Source: Flavobacterium flavigenum
GTDB lineage: Bacteria; Bacteroidota; Bacteroidia; Flavobacteriales; Flavobacteriaceae
Assembly (NCBI RefSeq): GCF_027111255.2
Contig: NZ_CP114285.2
Span: forward strand, 4,588,001-4,652,000
Direction of reading: 5' to 3'
Length of the DNA: 64,000 nt
Under the pieces are notes generated by a model. It made no database searches. It saw only the letters and a list, made by a program, of their open reading frames with translations, and was not told the DNA's origin. The translations under genes and the position numbers were made by a program. Of this stretch, positions 43,429 to 51,138 are shown piece after piece (positions within the stretch are counted from its first letter, which is position 1; each line of letters starts with the position of its first letter).

Positions 43429-45096
43429 ATGAGCAAAAAAATAATTATAAAAATAGTATTCTTATTTGCTATTCTCCTGATGACGGGTTGTCAGAAAGAT
43501 GATTACGCATTTGGAGATATAAATGCGCCGGCAAATATTCAGATAACTGCTGAAATTGTTGGAAAAACAGCCGCAGAACCCTATGGAGACGGATCAGGAA
43601 TTGTTAAACTTGTGGCAACTGGAGATGATGTTATTTCATATAAATATGTATTTAGTGACGGAACTTCAGAAAATTCCCCTAGTGGTCATTTTGATAAACG
43701 ATTTACTAAAACAGGAGTAAATAAATATATCGTTACAGCTGTTGCTTACGGAAAAGGAGGTGTAGCGACCAATACTACAATTGAAGTTGAGGTTTTAAGC
43801 AATTTTAGTGATCCGGAAGCAGTTGATTTTCTGACTGGAGGATCGTCTAAAAAATGGTACTGGTCAGCTTCTGAATCAGGGCATTTAGGAGTGGGACAAA
43901 ATGATGGTGATGCAACCAAAAATTATTATGCCAACTATTATCAGGCAGGTTCATTTGAAAAAGCAGCCTCACCAGCTAGCAGTTGCCTGTATGAAAATGT
44001 ACTGACTTTTTTTTTAGATGGAGAACAATTAAAATACGAACTGAATAATGGAGGTTCTACCTTTTTTAATGCTGCTTTTGCAAGTGTAGCAGGAGGAAGT
44101 TCACCCGATGATGCCTGTCTGGCATACAATGCAGGAGGGATGAAAAATGTATCCCTGAGCCCATCAGAATCTGTTGTGACTAAAAATCCTAATCATGCTA
44201 CTCAGACAAGAGGAACTATGCTAAACTTCTCAGATGGTGGATTTATGGGGTATTATATCGGTCAGAGTTCTTATGAGATTTTATCTATTACAGCTAACAG
44301 AATGGTTGTAAGAGCGGTTATGGGAGGTAATCCTGCCTTGGCATGGTATCATATTTTTACGACAACAAAGCCAACTCAGGTTCCGGATACAGATGTAGAT
44401 TATAGCAATTTAGTATGGTCTGATGAATTTAATACTGATGGTGCTCCTGATCCGGCGAAATGGGGTTATAATTTAGGAACCGGAGATAATGGCTGGGGAA
44501 ATAATGAAAAACAGAATTACACTAATGCTGCTGCGAATGTAATCGTTCAGGGTGGAAATCTTAAGATTACTGCGAAGAAAGAATCTTCAGGAGGAGCGGC
44601 TTATTCATCAGCAAGATTAGTTTCTGAAAATAAATTTGAATTTAAGTATGGAAAAATAGAAGTAAGGGCCAAACTTCCAATAGGTGCCGGAACCTGGCCT
44701 GCCATCTGGATGTTAGGACAAAATTATGCAACAAGTCCGTGGCCTGCCTGTGGTGAAATTGATATTATGGAACATGTAGGAAACAATCAAAATGTAATTC
44801 ATGGTACACTCCATTATCCAGGCCGCTCTGGAGGAAACGCTGATACAGGCAGTAAAACAATCGCAAATGTTTCAACTGAATTTCATGTTTATAAAGCGGT
44901 TTGGAGCCCGACAGCCATAAAAATATATGCTGATGATACACTCATACATTCTGTTGCGAATACTGCTTCGCTGCCGTTTAACAGCGACTTCTTTTTAATA
45001 TTAAATGTAGCAATGGGAGGAAATCTTGGAGGGAATATCGATCCTGCTTTTACACAGTCTTCTATGGAGATTGATTATGTAAGGGTATATCAATAA
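43429..45096 (+). CDS. GH16 endo-beta-glucanase lipoprotein (laminarinase-like)
   Basis: A 555-residue lipoprotein; lipobox LLMTGC followed by QKDDY. After a PKD-like domain (about 30-125) comes an uncharacterised domain (about 130-310). The C-terminal GH16 domain (about 322-555) has the catalytic motif GEIDIMEH with nucleophile Glu443, Asp445 and acid/base Glu448. NGWGNNEKQNYT at the N-terminal side of the GH16 domain is typical of laminarinases and lichenases. As a surface lipoprotein it should cut polymeric beta-1,3(1,4)-glucan into oligosaccharides for SusCD. It follows the binding lipoprotein by 11 bases. Confidence 0.93.
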   Translation: MSKKIIIKIVFLFAILLMTGCQKDDYAFGDINAPANIQITAEIVGKTAAEPYGDGSGIVKLVATGDDVISYKYVFSDGTSENSPSGHFDKRFTKTGVNKYIVTAVAYGKGGVATNTTIEVEVLSNFSDPEAVDFLTGGSSKKWYWSASESGHLGVGQNDGDATKNYYANYYQAGSFEKAASPASSCLYENVLTFFLDGEQLKYELNNGGSTFFNAAFASVAGGSSPDDACLAYNAGGMKNVSLSPSESVVTKNPNHATQTRGTMLNFSDGGFMGYYIGQSSYEILSITANRMVVRAVMGGNPALAWYHIFTTTKPTQVPDTDVDYSNLVWSDEFNTDGAPDPAKWGYNLGTGDNGWGNNEKQNYTNAAANVIVQGGNLKITAKKESSGGAAYSSARLVSENKFEFKYGKIEVRAKLPIGAGTWPAIWMLGQNYATSPWPACGEIDIMEHVGNNQNVIHGTLHYPGRSGGNADTGSKTIANVSTEFHVYKAVWSPTAIKIYADDTLIHSVANTASLPFNSDFFLILNVAMGGNLGGNIDPAFTQSSMEIDYVRVYQ

Positions 45097-45124
45097 AATA
45101 ATTAATTAATATGATGAAAATTGG

Positions 45125-45146
45125 AAGGTCAGTTTTTGCTGGCCTT
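45125..45146 (+). terminator. Hairpin between the two GH16 genes
   Basis: AAGGTCAG / CTGGCCTT stem of 8 bp with one wobble pair and a 6-base loop, followed by CTTAATTTCTT. It may partly terminate or stabilise the mRNA between the two GH16 genes. Confidence 0.5.
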
Positions 45147-45176
45147 CTTAATTTCTTAATTTAAAAAAATATTGAC

Positions 45177-45932
45177 ATGAAAAAAGTAATGTTGCTTTTT
45201 ATAATTAGTAGCTTTTGCATGGCGCAGGGACTAAAAAGAAAACTGATTTGGGAAGAAAATTTTAATAATAAAGTAAACGAATCTGTCTGGAATTTTGAAG
45301 TCGGTGACGGATGTCCAAATCTTTGTGGATGGGGAAATAATGAAAGACAAATTTATACCAGAACCAATCATGAAATAAAAAATGGTAATCTCGTTATTGA
45401 AGCACGAAAAGAAGGAGAAAAATACACATCTACAAAAATCACAACTAAGGGAAAAAAAGAATTTTTGTATGGCCGGATCGAAGCAAGGGCCAAGCTGCCT
45501 GTTGGTCATGGCTTATGGCCTGCATTTTGGATGTTAGGTGCAAATATTGATGAGGTAAAATGGCCTAAAACGGGAGAAATTGATATTTTAGAATATATAG
45601 GAAGAGACCCGCATATGGTTTACACCACCCTGCATACTCAGGACAGTCATGGAAATACAATTAATACAAAAAGAACTGAGTTTCCTAATATAGAAGAAGG
45701 ATATCATATTTATGCAATTGAGTGGAATAAAGATAAAATTGATTTTTTCGTTGACGAAATTTTGGTTTATACTTTTAATCCTGAAGTTAAAAATGAAGAT
45801 ACCTGGCCTTTTAATAAGCCATTTTATATCATTATTAATTTAGCTATTGGAGGTAATTTTGGAGGCCCGGCTGTTGATGATGCAGTTTTGCCTCAAAAAT
45901 TTTATATTGATTATGTCCGTGTGTATAAATAA
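45177..45932 (+). CDS. Secreted GH16 beta-glucanase
   Basis: A 251-residue single-domain GH16 enzyme with a short type I signal peptide (about 1-16, cut near CMAQ). The catalytic motif is GEIDILEY with Glu134, Asp136 and Glu139. The N-terminal part GWGNNERQIYT matches laminarinases. Compared with the lipoprotein GH16 upstream it lacks PKD and accessory domains and a lipobox, so it is probably periplasmic or secreted and would shorten imported oligosaccharides. It ends the PUL; no GH3 or GH17 gene follows. A terminator hairpin lies downstream. Confidence 0.94.
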   Translation: MKKVMLLFIISSFCMAQGLKRKLIWEENFNNKVNESVWNFEVGDGCPNLCGWGNNERQIYTRTNHEIKNGNLVIEARKEGEKYTSTKITTKGKKEFLYGRIEARAKLPVGHGLWPAFWMLGANIDEVKWPKTGEIDILEYIGRDPHMVYTTLHTQDSHGNTINTKRTEFPNIEEGYHIYAIEWNKDKIDFFVDEILVYTFNPEVKNEDTWPFNKPFYIIINLAIGGNFGGPAVDDAVLPQKFYIDYVRVYK

Positions 45933-45950
45933 TATAAAATAACTACTATT

Positions 45951-46010
45951 AAAAAAGAAGTGTAACTTGTTTAAAATAAATAATTTAGGCGAGGAAACTT
46001 CTTTTTTTTT
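45951..46010 (+). terminator. Terminator of the PUL operon
   Basis: AAAAAAGAAGT (45951-45961) pairs with ACTTCTTTTTT (45997-46007) and is followed by more Ts; the loop is long (35 bases). It lies in the 318-base gap after the second GH16 gene. Confidence 0.6.
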
Positions 46011-46119
46011 TAACTGTTAAAACATTTAAATTATTTAAGATTTACACGCGCTTTATCGATAAAATTTAAAATTAATTAATATTATTTCGAATTTTACTAC
46101 TAATTATTCTGCTGTTCAT
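46011..46119. other. AT-rich spacer before the ECF sigma gene
   Basis: The rest of the gap between PUL terminator and sigma factor promoter. No reading frame or structure recognised. Confidence 0.5.
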
Positions 46120-46151
46120 TTGCTTTTTAAAATAAAAATTTGTTAAATTTG
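46120..46151 (+). promoter_or_regulatory. Consensus promoter of the ECF sigma gene
   Basis: TTG at 46120-46122, 21 bases, then TAAATTTG at 46144-46151, an exact match to TTG-N19-21-TAnnTTTG. The leader would be about 95 bases long. Confidence 0.75.
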
Positions 46152-46250
46152 GACAGATTATTAACAAACTCAAAAAAAGATAAGCCTATACAATAAAATT
46201 ACTTTTTAGAAAATTACTCCAAATTTCAACAACTAAAAAAGTAGTATATT

Positions 46251-46835
46251 ATGGCTGATCTGCATATTCCTGACGCTCTATTGGTTAAAAATTATGTTGA
46301 AGGCAATGAAAATGCTTTAGCAACATTAATAAAAAGGCATGAGTCTAAAATCTATGGATTCATATATTCAAAGATTGCTGATAGAGATATTTCAAATGAT
46401 ATTTTTCAGGATACTTTTATTAAAGTTATTAAAACTTTAAAATCCAACTCATACAACGAAGAAGGTAAATTCCTGCCTTGGGTGATGCGAATTTCTCATA
46501 ATTTAATTGTGGATCACTTTCGAAAAACCAAAAAAATGCCAATGTACAGAGAAACAGAAGAGTTTTCGATTTTTTCGATTATGTCTGATGATTCTTTAAC
46601 TATTGAAGGTAAAATGATTTTAGACCAGGTCGAAGTTGACCTTAAAAAACTAATTCAGGAGCTTCCCGATGATCAAAAAGAAGTATTAATAATGCGCATG
46701 TATCAGGATATGAGTTTCAAGGAAATCTCCGAATTAACCGGTGTAAGTATCAACACAGCATTAGGCAGAATGCGTTATGCATTAATGAATTTAAGAAAAA
46801 TAATTGATAAACATCAAATTATTTTAACCAATTAA
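46251..46835 (+). CDS. ECF-type RNA polymerase sigma factor
   Basis: A 194-residue sigma-70 family protein of ECF type with only regions 2 and 4. Region 2 (about 20-90) includes ALATLIKRHESKIYGFIYS, DIFQDTFIKVIKTLK and LPWVMRISHNLIVDHFRK. Region 4 (about 130-185) carries LPDDQKEVLIMRMYQDMSFK and the DNA-binding helix SINTALGRMRYALMNL. There is no adjacent anti-sigma gene of the usual membrane type; instead a 47-codon gene follows at 50 bases. It is preceded by a housekeeping-type promoter, so it is transcribed without itself. Target promoters unknown. Confidence 0.95.
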   Translation: MADLHIPDALLVKNYVEGNENALATLIKRHESKIYGFIYSKIADRDISNDIFQDTFIKVIKTLKSNSYNEEGKFLPWVMRISHNLIVDHFRKTKKMPMYRETEEFSIFSIMSDDSLTIEGKMILDQVEVDLKKLIQELPDDQKEVLIMRMYQDMSFKEISELTGVSINTALGRMRYALMNLRKIIDKHQIILTN

Positions 46836-46885
46836 TACTATTTTAGATATTGTCGCGTTATACTGGTATAAAACATTTTCATAGT

Positions 46886-47029
46886 ATGGCGAAAATTTAC
46901 TCTAAAAAGACATTAGCTTCTAAAGATTTAAAACCAAACAAAGAAGTCGTTTCTTTTTTATTAAGTTATTCACAAGCTTTAAAAGTTGTGAAAATCGATA
47001 ATAAAAGTTTTGAAATTATAGCTAATTAA
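46886..47029 (+). CDS. 47-residue small protein downstream of the sigma factor
   Basis: A short reading frame with ATG at 46886 and TAA at 47027-47029 encodes 47 residues: it starts MAKIYSKKTLASKDLKPNK, continues through EVVSFLLSYSQALKVVKIDN and ends KSFEIIAN. It is Lys-rich and basic, without membrane helix or Cys. Codon use and composition look coding, and it lies in the same direction 50 bases after the ECF sigma gene. I believe it is a real gene because the frame is compact, begins with ATG and fills the otherwise empty space before a terminator. A role in sigma factor control is possible but unproven. Confidence 0.65.
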   Translation: MAKIYSKKTLASKDLKPNKEVVSFLLSYSQALKVVKIDNKSFEIIAN

Positions 47030-47070
47030 ACAGCCCACTACTTTTGTCGGATGTTTATTCGAAAGAGAAC

Positions 47071-47131
47071 CAAATGGTCGTTTTGGTCGAAAGCTCACTA
47101 TTCGTATGCAGATACAAATAGTGAGTTTTTT
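47071..47131 (+). terminator. Terminator after the small gene, copy 1 of a duplicated element
   Basis: CTCACTATT (47094-47102) pairs with AATAGTGAG (47117-47125), extended inside by GTAT/ATAC, then a T-run. The same element with flanks (ACCAAAT...GAAAGCTCACTAT) recurs at 48715-48780 after the first TPR gene. Confidence 0.85.
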
Positions 47132-47544
47132 TATAAAATAAATCCTAATTCATATGATCTTGAAAGACTGTTGATAAATATTTGTAATAAAGAAATGGCG
47201 TAAAGCAACTTGTTCTTGTAAGGAATTATTTCTTTTAAACAGACTTTTGAAAAATAATTTGTATTTTATTTGTGTATTCATTTTTTAATTCTATTTTTAG
47301 ATAAAAAATAAATAACCTTCAAAAAATGATGTAAAAAAAAAACATTTATAATTTTAATTCAGTTAAAAAATGATTTTTTTATATGTAGCGAATGTCTAAC
47401 CGTATAAAATTTGTTGATATGATAAAAAACTACCCTAATTTTTCTATCTAGTTTGATGAGCTTTTAAATCCCATCAGATTTACAAGCTTACAGTTTTGCA
47501 TCTAAATGCATCCCAAATCTATTAACTATCAAACTAATCTAAAT
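47132..47544. other. Long AT-rich leader region of the first TPR gene
   Basis: 413 bases without an open reading frame. The only clear structure is a hairpin at 47459-47488 (AGCTTTTAAATC / GATTTACAAGCT, one mismatch, loop CCATCA). Immediately after it, GTTTTGCATCTAAATGCATC resembles a sequence before the second TPR gene. Confidence 0.5.
47459..47488. promoter_or_regulatory. Hairpin in the leader of the first TPR gene
   Basis: 12-bp stem with one mismatch and a 6-base loop, 57 bases before the start codon, with no following T-run. It could be an operator or an mRNA leader structure. Confidence 0.4.
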
Positions 47545-48609
47545 ATGAAATTAAAATTTATAATGTTATCAATACTATTGATACATGTTGGAGTATATTC
47601 TCAAAAGTCTCAAATAAAAGATGCTCAATCTTTGTTTGAAAAAGGAAAATCTGATGAGGCAATTGTAATTTTAAAGAAGACAGAATATCTAATTCTAAAT
47701 GCCCCGGATGAAGAAAAGTCAGATTTTTATTTCTTAAAAGGAAATGTGTTAAAGGACCTGGCACTCAAAAATATTGATGCTGCCAATAATTTTTCTGCTG
47801 CATCACAATCTTATCAGGATGTAATTTTATATGAAAACGAAGCTGGTAAATACAAACTTTCCGTAAAAGCAAACCTGGCTTTAAAAGATATGAAGTCAAA
47901 ACTTGTTAATGGTGCAATCAGTGATTTCAAGGCAGGTAATTTTAAAGAGAGTGCTGAAAAAAGCTATAAAGTATATTTATTCGATAAAAAGGATACAATG
48001 AATTTGTACAATGCAGCTGCTGCTTACTTAAATGCAAAGGAATATGTTTTGGCAATCCAATATTATGAGCAGTTAAAAAAAATCAACTTTTCAGGAAATG
48101 GAATTCTTTATTACGCGACCAATAAGAAAACAAAAGAAGAAGAAGCTTTTATTTCTCCAAAAGCAAGAGAATCGTATATTCAGGAAGGACTTTATGAAAA
48201 ACCGAGAAATGAAGCTATTCCTTCCAGGAAGTTCGAGGTAAATAGAAACTTAGCATATGCTTATTTAGAGAGAAAGGAATTAGTAAAAGCAGAGGCGACC
48301 TACAATTATCTTTTAGAATTAAATCCTAATTATATTGATGCATACATCAATCTGGCTTATTTAAAACTAGAATCAAAAAAAGAAATAGTAGAAAAGATAG
48401 ATGCTTTGGGGAATTCTAAAAAAGAAATGCTGGAGTATGATAAATTGTCAGCAAAAAAAGATGATATAACAAAAAGTGCTATTCCTTATCTTACAAAAGC
48501 ACTTACTATCGAGCCAAAAAATCCAGAAGTTACAAAGATGCTTTTAGGAATTTACAGATCTTTAGATATGACAAAAGAGTATAATTCTCTAAAGACAATT
48601 AGTAATTAA
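47545..48609 (+). CDS. Exported TPR protein, paralogue 1
   Basis: A 354-residue protein with a signal peptide (1-19, cut near GVYSQ) and helical TPR-type repeats at about residues 20-110, 140-180 and 225-275 (NRNLAYAYLERKELVKAEATY and NPNYIDAYINLAYLKLESK are canonical). A conserved-looking insert YYATNKKTKEEEAF lies between. TPR proteins bind other proteins; this one is expected in the periplasm. It shares about 60 percent of residues by eye and exactly the same length with the next gene. I chose the ATG at 47545 because it begins the signal peptide. Function unknown. Confidence 0.88.
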   Translation: MKLKFIMLSILLIHVGVYSQKSQIKDAQSLFEKGKSDEAIVILKKTEYLILNAPDEEKSDFYFLKGNVLKDLALKNIDAANNFSAASQSYQDVILYENEAGKYKLSVKANLALKDMKSKLVNGAISDFKAGNFKESAEKSYKVYLFDKKDTMNLYNAAAAYLNAKEYVLAIQYYEQLKKINFSGNGILYYATNKKTKEEEAFISPKARESYIQEGLYEKPRNEAIPSRKFEVNRNLAYAYLERKELVKAEATYNYLLELNPNYIDAYINLAYLKLESKKEIVEKIDALGNSKKEMLEYDKLSAKKDDITKSAIPYLTKALTIEPKNPEVTKMLLGIYRSLDMTKEYNSLKTISN

Positions 48610-49178
48610 TAACAATAAATTTTATTAGCTATTAATTGTTCAAAAGAGACTTAGGAGTTTAAATTTAAAACTTAAAAGCTTTAGTTTTATCGGGATTTTT
48701 TATTTCGAAATAAAAACCAAATCGGTATTTTGCATGAAAGCTCACTATACGTATGAAAATACTGATAGTGAGCTTTTTTGTACACTAATTTAATGATAAA
48801 TAGATAATCAATCTTAAATGTATGGTGACATAAATAGCAGGATTTGCGGTTTAAAATTTTTAATTAGTTAAAGGAATTGTACTTTAATTAGGATTTTTAT
48901 TATTACGGTGTTAAAGTTTAGTGCTTTGTTAGTTTGCCTGATTTTTATCTTTAGGTTATTAAAAAAAAGCTTTTATTTTGTACAAATCAATAGATCTAAA
49001 TTTGTCGGATTTGAAATGGTTCAGAATAAAAGTAAATAATAATAAAATAAAAATTTAAAGCATCAATTTTAACATCTATGAAAAAAAACTACGATAATTT
49101 ATTTTGTTTTGTTTGCGCCTTTTAAATGTATACTACATTCAATTAATCAATTATTTAATAATCAAACTAAACAAAAAA
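48610..49178. other. 569-base spacer between the TPR paralogues
   Basis: Contains the duplicated terminator (48715-48780) and an isolated TAAATTTG box at 48997-49004 without a proper -33 partner. No convincing reading frame; a 15-codon frame at 49078 is rejected. Confidence 0.55.
48715..48780 (+). terminator. Terminator of TPR gene 1, copy 2 of the duplicated element
   Basis: AAAGCTCACTAT (48737-48748) pairs exactly with ATAGTGAGCTTT (48765-48776) and ends in a T-run. Stem, loop and upstream flank closely match copy 1 at 47071-47131. Confidence 0.88.
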
Positions 49179-50243
49179 ATGAAAAATAATATTAAAATAC
49201 TATCCTTTCTGTTATTGGTTAATGTTGGGGTATTTGCCCAAAAAGATCAAATAAAAGAAGCTCAGTCTTTTTATGATAAAGGAAAAATCGAAGAGTCATT
49301 AACAATTTTAAAAAAAATTGAATATCTTATCGTCAATGCCCCTGACGTAACCAAATCTGATTTTTTTTACTTAAAAGGAAATAGTCATAAAGATTTAGCG
49401 AATAAGGACATAGATCCGAAAAATAATTTCACATTGGCTTCTGGTGCATATCAGGATGTACTTTTGTATGAAAATGATTCACGCCATTACAAATATGCTT
49501 TTAAGGCAGATTTAGCTTTAAAAGATATTAAATCAAAACTCGTTAAGGGGGCAATTAGCGATTTCAAAGAAGGGAAATACAAAGAAAGTGCTGATAAGAG
49601 TTATGAAGTTTACTTATTTGATAAAAAAGATACGTTAAACTTATACAATGCAGCAGCAGCTTCCCTAACAGGTAAAGATTATATTTCATCTATCAAATAT
49701 TACGAGGAACTTAAAAAAAGGAACTATACAGGAACAGGAACTATTTTTTATGCAACTCATAAAAAGACAAAATTAGAAGATGCTTTCGTTTCTTTAGGTG
49801 CGCGTGATTTGGCCGTTAGTGAAGGTGTATACGAGAAACCCAGAAATTTTTCGCCTCCTTCAAAAAGAGAAGAAGTTTTAACTAATCTGGCTTTTTCATA
49901 TTTAGAGCGAAATGATTTTGCTAATGCAGAAAAAAATTATCAGGATGCTTTACAGGTAAATCCTAATTGTATTAATTGTTGCATTAATCTTGTTTTTGTC
50001 AAAATGGAATTAAAAAAGGCATTGTTAGATCAAATGAATGCACTAGGAAATACTCCAAAAGAAGTAAAACAATATGATGAATTAAATACTAAAAAAGATG
50101 AGATTGTAAAAAGTGCAATACCAATTCTTAAAAAGGCTTTAATTATCGAACCAGGCAATGAAGAAGCAAAAAAATCACTTTTAGGTATATACAGAGCTCT
50201 GGAAATGACTAATGAATATAATGCTTTGAAAAACAGTAAATAA
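49179..50243 (+). CDS. Exported TPR protein, paralogue 2
   Basis: A 354-residue paralogue of the preceding gene with the same layout: signal peptide (1-20, cut near VFAQ), TPR helices, the insert FYATHKKTKLEDAF, and a C terminus RALEMTNEYNALKNSK. The signature block VYLFDKKDTLNLYNAAAA is nearly identical in both. A difference is the Cys-rich NPNCINCCINLVF where paralogue 1 has NPNYIDAYINLAY; the free cysteines could bind metal or form a disulfide. The ATG at 49179 is preferred over 25 upstream codons of AT-rich sequence. Function unknown. Confidence 0.88.
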   Translation: MKNNIKILSFLLLVNVGVFAQKDQIKEAQSFYDKGKIEESLTILKKIEYLIVNAPDVTKSDFFYLKGNSHKDLANKDIDPKNNFTLASGAYQDVLLYENDSRHYKYAFKADLALKDIKSKLVKGAISDFKEGKYKESADKSYEVYLFDKKDTLNLYNAAAASLTGKDYISSIKYYEELKKRNYTGTGTIFYATHKKTKLEDAFVSLGARDLAVSEGVYEKPRNFSPPSKREEVLTNLAFSYLERNDFANAEKNYQDALQVNPNCINCCINLVFVKMELKKALLDQMNALGNTPKEVKQYDELNTKKDEIVKSAIPILKKALIIEPGNEEAKKSLLGIYRALEMTNEYNALKNSK

Positions 50244-50251
50244 TTTATACG

Positions 50252-50282
50252 GAAGCTGCTAAATTTTCTTTTTGGCAGCTTC
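50252..50282 (+). terminator. Hairpin between convergent TPR 2 and nth genes
   Basis: GAAGCTGC / GCAGCTTC, 8-bp stem with a 15-base loop, overlapping the last codons of nth. Without a clean T-run the terminator call is tentative. Confidence 0.45.
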
Positions 50283-50915
50283 TTCTATTATTGATTTTTT
50301 TCCAATAGTTCTCGTAATAATATCTTTTTCCAGACTCCAGCCCCTTGCAGGAGAATATTCACGTCCGTACCAGATAATCTGCAAGTGTAAATCATTCCAT
50401 AAATCTCTTGGAAATAATCTTTTAGCATCCTTTTCGGTCTGGACTACATTTTTTCCGTTCGAAAGATTCCATCGGTACATCAATCTGTGTATATGCGTAT
50501 CAACTGGAAATGCCGGAACCCCAAATGCCTGGGACATCACCACACTTGCTGTTTTATGGCCAACAGCCGGCAAAGCTTCAAGAGCCTCAAAACTCTGAGG
50601 AACTTCTCCGTTATGTTTTTCAATTAAAATCTCAGATAACCCGTGAATCCCTTTTGATTTCATTGGTGACAACCCGCACGGACGAATAATTTCCTTAATT
50701 TCTTCTATAGACATTTTTACCATATCATATGGGTTATCAGCCTTAGCAAATAATAAAGGTGTAATCTGATTCACACGCACATCTGTACATTGTGCAGAAA
50801 GCAATACAGCAATCAATAAGGTATAAGGATCTTTGTGGTCAAGCGGGACAGGTATAGTAGGGTAGAGTTCTTTTAACGTATTTATAACAAATTGTACTCG
50901 GGCTTCTTTATTCAT
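50259..50915 (-). CDS. nth: Endonuclease III-like DNA glycosylase without iron-sulfur cysteines
   Basis: A 218-residue HhH-GPD DNA glycosylase/AP lyase that removes oxidised pyrimidines. The helix-hairpin-helix LPAVGHKTASVV holds catalytic Lys121, and Asp139 is in VDTHIHRL. In Escherichia coli Nth the C terminus carries a C-x6-C-x2-C-x5-C iron-sulfur loop; here that segment reads WYGREYSPARGWSLEKDI and has no Cys. The rest of the enzyme is intact, so it is likely a cluster-free Nth. The start at 50915 (MNKEARVQFV) is preferred to 23 upstream codons rich in unlikely residues. Confidence 0.93.
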   Translation of the reverse strand: MNKEARVQFVINTLKELYPTIPVPLDHKDPYTLLIAVLLSAQCTDVRVNQITPLLFAKADNPYDMVKMSIEEIKEIIRPCGLSPMKSKGIHGLSEILIEKHNGEVPQSFEALEALPAVGHKTASVVMSQAFGVPAFPVDTHIHRLMYRWNLSNGKNVVQTEKDAKRLFPRDLWNDLHLQIIWYGREYSPARGWSLEKDIITRTIGKKSIIEEAAKKKI

Positions 50916-51011
50916 TTCCGTATTTTTATTACCGTAAAAATAGCATAATTTTGATGATGTGCCTAATCCGGCTTTCCGTTTCAACTCCTCATTGTCAAAG
51001 TAACATTTTTA

Positions 51012-51100
51012 AGCATTAACAAGAGCTTCCGCTGGTCGCTTTCTTAATGCAAAAAATGTAAACTTTCACAATTCCGGGGTTTTCACTGCAATCCGGGGCA
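51012..51100. repeat. GC-richer intergenic repeat-like element
   Basis: GCATTAACAAGAGC (51012-51025) and GCTTTCTTAATGC (51038-51050) can fold into a stem around TTCCGCTGGTC. Downstream a direct repeat CCGGGG occurs at 51075-51080 and 51093-51098. The base composition is clearly less AT-rich than its surroundings. The wording recalls the 'GATTGCAGTGAAAA...CGACCAGCGGAAGC' type of intergenic repeat common in Flavobacterium genomes. Confidence 0.5.
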
Positions 51101-51138
51101 GAAAACAAGTAACAATTCATAATTAACAATTATAAAAC

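Noticed and set aside
49078..49125. 15-codon frame with ATG before TPR gene 2
   Set aside because: Too short, AT-driven composition, no similarity to anything and inside a promoter-like region.
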